In this document: piece by piece, positions 61,628 through 64,000 of the stretch
How positions within the stretch are numbered: the first letter of the stretch is position 1
How the letters are laid out: every line of letters starts with the position of its first letter
Origin: Actinomadura nitritigenes
Lineage (GTDB): Bacteria > Actinomycetota > Actinomycetes > Streptosporangiales > Streptosporangiaceae
Direction: 5' to 3'
Length of the DNA stretch: 64,000 nucleotides
NCBI RefSeq assembly: GCF_017573545.1
Contig: NZ_JAGEOK010000027.1
Location: forward strand, 1 to 64,000
Position numbers and translations under genes: made by a program
Notes under the pieces: model-generated
Seen by the model: the letters and a program-made list of their open reading frames with translations, nothing else
The model's database searches: none
Told to the model about the DNA's origin: nothing

Positions 61628-63049
61628 TCAGCCGTTCGAGCGGTCGTATGCGTCGGGCGACCCGGAGCGGTCGGGTTCGATCTCCGAGCCCGGAACGCCG
61701 GCCGGCCCCGTCGCGAGCGCCGCCTGCAGACGGGACGCCCACGGGCTGGCCTTGCGCAGGTCGGCGATCGAGCGGGCCCAGTACTGCTCCCACTCTCCCG
61801 TGGGGCCGATGCCGTCCAGCGGGATCGGCCCGCGGCTCTCCACATCCGCGGTGTCCGTCAGCAGGGTCTCGGGGCTGCCGCCTTCGGCGACGGTGTCGAT
61901 CGCCTGCAGGGCCATCCGCCGGTAGGTGACGATCGCCCGGTCGGACCGGCTGAGGTGCTCGTGGCTGCGGTCGTAGATGCGGCCCTGTCCCTCGACCGCC
62001 ATCTGGTCGTGCACGTTGATGTCCCGTCCGAGTCCGGTGTAGGTCTGCGTCCGCTGTTCGTGAGGGTCGAACCGGTAGTTGTTGGCCCTGTTCCGCACCG
62101 GCTTGTAGTCGGGCAGGGTGATGCCCTCCAGGCGCTGGGCGCGCATAGTCGCCTTGTCCACCGGCTCGTCGAGGCTGGTGAACATCGCGTACCAGTAGCA
62201 GGACACGTCGTCGGTCGGCACGTGCCACTGAGTGATCGCCATCGTCGCGCTCAGCGGGATCGTGATCCCGTGCGGGAACACCTGATGCGTGATCCGCACG
62301 TGGGTGGACGAGCCGTCCAGGCCCTCGCCGTCCAGCCTGCGCAACGCCACGAGCCGCTGGCCGTACTCGGTGCGCGCGTTGAGGATCTCGGGCCGCCCGT
62401 ACTCGCGGAGGATCCTGGTCATCGGCAGGTCGGTCCCGAGCGAGGCGTTGCGGAACTGCCTGCCGTAGCCGTCGGCGGTGTCCTCGTCGTTCTCGAACCG
62501 ATGCAGGTATGAGGCGTGGGCGGGGTCGATGCCGACCTCGAGCGCCTGCAGCCAGTTGCAGTCGAGGTAGCCCTTGAACGCGAAGGTGTACTCCTGCGGG
62601 GCGATGAGGCAGTCGAGCGCGGGCAGGTTCGGCGGCGTTCCGTCTCCGAGGAACGCCCACACGATCCCGTTGCGCTCCCGCACCGGGTACGACCGGATCC
62701 GCACCTTCGAGCGGAGCCTGCTGTCCGCCGGCTCAGCTGGCGTGTCCAGGCAGGACCCGTCCGCGCCGAAGAGCCAGCCGTGGAAGTAGCAGCGGAGCCC
62801 GCCGTCCTCCAGCCGCCCCAGCGACAGGTCGGCGCCGCGGTGCGCGCATCGGCGGTCGATGAGGCCGATCGCGCCGTCGTCGTCGCGGAACAGCACGAGG
62901 TCTTCGCCCAGGATCCGGACCGGGACGACGGGACGTTCGCCCTCCATTTCCTCCGTCAGCGCGACCGGCTGCCAGTACAGGCGCATCCAGGCGCCTCCGG
63001 GCGTGCCGGGCCCCGTCTCGGTGATCTTCCGGTTGTCCTCAGCGCGCAT
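61628..63049 (-). CDS. Rieske non-heme iron oxygenase, phthalate-dioxygenase-like alpha subunit
   Basis: The 473-residue protein has the Rieske cluster ligands CAHRGADLSLG and CYFHGW (Cys-x-His and Cys-x2-His) and the catalytic iron site in ALEVGIDPAHASYLHR (Asp, His, His). It groups by motif with single-subunit, ring-hydroxylating or demethylating oxygenases of the phthalate type; no beta subunit or ferredoxin gene is present. The reductase two genes downstream supplies electrons. Divergent from an IclR regulator with operator palindromes near its start. Confidence 0.93.
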   Translation of the reverse strand: MRAEDNRKITETGPGTPGGAWMRLYWQPVALTEEMEGERPVVPVRILGEDLVLFRDDDGAIGLIDRRCAHRGADLSLGRLEDGGLRCYFHGWLFGADGSCLDTPAEPADSRLRSKVRIRSYPVRERNGIVWAFLGDGTPPNLPALDCLIAPQEYTFAFKGYLDCNWLQALEVGIDPAHASYLHRFENDEDTADGYGRQFRNASLGTDLPMTRILREYGRPEILNARTEYGQRLVALRRLDGEGLDGSSTHVRITHQVFPHGITIPLSATMAITQWHVPTDDVSCYWYAMFTSLDEPVDKATMRAQRLEGITLPDYKPVRNRANNYRFDPHEQRTQTYTGLGRDINVHDQMAVEGQGRIYDRSHEHLSRSDRAIVTYRRMALQAIDTVAEGGSPETLLTDTADVESRGPIPLDGIGPTGEWEQYWARSIADLRKASPWASRLQAALATGPAGVPGSEIEPDRSGSPDAYDRSNG

Positions 63050-63063
63050 GGGCGACCTCCATA

Positions 63064-63080
63064 TGTTCGATTAACGAACA
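63064..63080. promoter_or_regulatory. IclR-type operator TGTTCGATTAACGAACA
   Basis: A perfect 17-bp palindrome (TGTTCG-ATTAA-CGAACA) 15 bases before the oxygenase start. It resembles GTTCGATnATCGnAC boxes bound by PcaU/PobR-type IclR regulators. Confidence 0.8.
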
Positions 63081-63083
63081 CTA

Positions 63084-63099
63084 TGCTCAGATATGAGCA
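63084..63099. promoter_or_regulatory. Palindrome TGCTCAGATATGAGCA
   Basis: TGCTCA-GATA-TGAGCA follows the first IclR-type site by three bases and may be a second regulator site or part of the oxygenase promoter. Confidence 0.55.
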
Positions 63100-63166
63100 A
63101 TGTAGGCAGACGTTGTCGCCCGTCGCAAGATCTGGGCAGCGATCCGCTGCTATATTCCGTACGGAG

Positions 63167-63183
63167 TGTGCGTTAATCGAACA
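63167..63183. promoter_or_regulatory. Second IclR-type operator near the regulator start
   Basis: TGTGCGTTAATCGAACA differs by one base from the inverted copy of the 63064 palindrome. It lies 12 bases before the iclR start, predicting autoregulation. Confidence 0.75.
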
Positions 63184-63195
63184 AAGTGGGGATCG

Positions 63196-63993
63196 ATGGC
63201 GAAGCTCAACGCACGGGATGAGGCCCGGCGGGCCGCGCGCGAACTGGACGGCAGCAACCACGCGGACTATTCCGAGGCCCTCGAACGCGGCTTGCTCGTC
63301 CTGACCGCCTTCGAGCACACCGAGGAACGCCTGTCCCAAGCCCAGTTGGCCCGCAAGCTCGAACTGCCCCGGGCCACCGTGCGCCGCGCCCTCCTCACGC
63401 TGACGCACCTGGGCTACGTGATCCCCGACGACAAGGCCTACCGACTGGGGCCCAAGGTCCTCACGCTCGCCTCGGCCTACCTGACCACGAACCCCGTGAG
63501 CCACGTGCTGCAACCGGTGTGCGACAGGCTCGCCGAGGAGTTCCGGGCATCATGCACGGCCGCGGTCCTGGACGGCGCGGCGGCCGTGATGATCGCACGG
63601 GGGCTGCCGCGGCACACCCTGCCGATCGGCCAGGGGGTCGGCTTCCGCGTGCCCGCCCTCCGGTCGGCCTTGGGGCTGGTCCTCTTGGGCGCCCTGGACG
63701 AGGAGCGCCGCCACCGGCATCTGGTCACCCACTCGGACGGGGACGAGGAGGCCGTCGCGGCGCTGGAGCGGAAGATCGCGGAGGTGGCGGCGGCCGGCCG
63801 CGCGTACGTCGCCCACGATGTGGAGGCCGGCTTCCACTCGACCGCGGTGCCGCTGCGCCGGTGGGACGGCACCGTGATCGCGGCCCTGAACGTCGGCGCC
63901 ACCCTGGAGCGGATATCCAGCCAGGAGATGCGCGAGCGTGTGCTGCCCGTATTGCTGGAGACCGCCGACAGGCTCCAGGCCCAACTCGTGTGA
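63196..63993 (+). CDS. IclR-family regulator (PcaR/PobR-like)
   Basis: The 265-residue protein has an N-terminal winged helix (SEALERGLLVLTAFEHTEERLS, QAQLARKLELPRATVRRAL, HLGYVIPDDKAYRLGPKVL) and a GAF-like effector domain (SCTAAVLDGAAAVMIARG, VGFRVPALRSALGLVLL, DVEAGFHSTAVPLR). The ATG at 63196 has GGGGA just upstream; an earlier start at 63166 is less likely because the second operator covers it. It is divergent from the oxygenase operon and most likely regulates it in response to an aromatic or amine compound. Confidence 0.93.
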   Translation: MAKLNARDEARRAARELDGSNHADYSEALERGLLVLTAFEHTEERLSQAQLARKLELPRATVRRALLTLTHLGYVIPDDKAYRLGPKVLTLASAYLTTNPVSHVLQPVCDRLAEEFRASCTAAVLDGAAAVMIARGLPRHTLPIGQGVGFRVPALRSALGLVLLGALDEERRHRHLVTHSDGDEEAVAALERKIAEVAAAGRAYVAHDVEAGFHSTAVPLRRWDGTVIAALNVGATLERISSQEMRERVLPVLLETADRLQAQLV

Positions 63994-64000
63994 CGCCGCA

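Overview
The window is a 64 kb piece of a high-GC actinomycete chromosome. A Thermomonosporaceae or Streptosporangiales member such as Actinomadura is my best guess, from the XRE-DUF5753/DUF397 pairing, the F420-type luciferase-like oxidoreductase with a KstR-like operator, the SOS-boxed DUF6504-DnaE2 operon, the many GTG starts with GTGA stop/start overlaps, and the strong third-position GC. No species marker (rRNA or housekeeping phylogenetic gene) is present, so the genus is inference.

Layout. 1-2.7 kb: a 14-bp tandem array, a membrane GGDEF protein and an SSB paralogue. 2.7-17.9 kb: one long minus-strand block. A textbook cobalamin riboswitch (about 17640-17850) precedes a fused ChlI-ChlD cobaltochelatase subunit, a 101-aa unknown, cobO, cobB, a GNAT enzyme, a 166-aa unknown, a CobL whose CbiE half is truncated, cobE, cobH, cobC (PLP decarboxylase), cobT and cobA. 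cobA is translationally coupled to two dynamin-like GTPases that run on toward ssb. 17.9-28.4 kb: small regulatory and accessory genes (TetR; HATPase/XRE/DUF397 module; LLM oxidoreductase with KstR-type box; stand-alone acetolactate synthase-like enzyme; a PD-(D/E)XK-like protein and an orphan copy of its tail; MFS pump with divergent TetR and paired operators; methyltransferase). 28.5-34.7 kb: an ABC exporter whose ATPase carries a one-base frameshift, beside a histidine kinase/response regulator pair. 34.7-39 kb: DnaE2-DUF6504 under a LexA box, then 72-bp direct repeats. 39-51 kb: TetR, quinone reductase, two tandem Ser/Thr kinases sharing a nearly identical central tract, lipase-like hydrolase, amino-acid permease, LysE exporter, saccharopine-dehydrogenase-like enzyme with divergent AraC regulator, and a GT39-type membrane glycosyltransferase. 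52-55.5 kb: a complete osmoprotectant ABC operon. 55.5-58.7 kb: a second cobalamin locus (cobQ-cbiB) plus a phosphotransferase. 58.8 kb: tRNA-Arg(TCT). 59.2-64 kb: a catabolic unit next to the tRNA: Rieske oxygenase, glutamine-synthetase-like ligase, class IA reductase, and a divergent IclR regulator with matching palindromes.

How it fits together. The two cob loci supply late aerobic-type corrin steps (metal insertion subunit, amidations, adenosylation, aminopropanol arm, lower ligand activation); CobI, CobG, CobJ, CobM, CobF, CobK and CobN are not in the window. The most novel-looking system is the tRNA-adjacent Rieske/ligase/reductase operon, which I read as a candidate gamma-glutamyl-assisted amine oxidation pathway. 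Other points worth attention are the half-length CbiE domain in CobL, the cobA-GTPase coupling, and the gene-conversion tract between the kinases.
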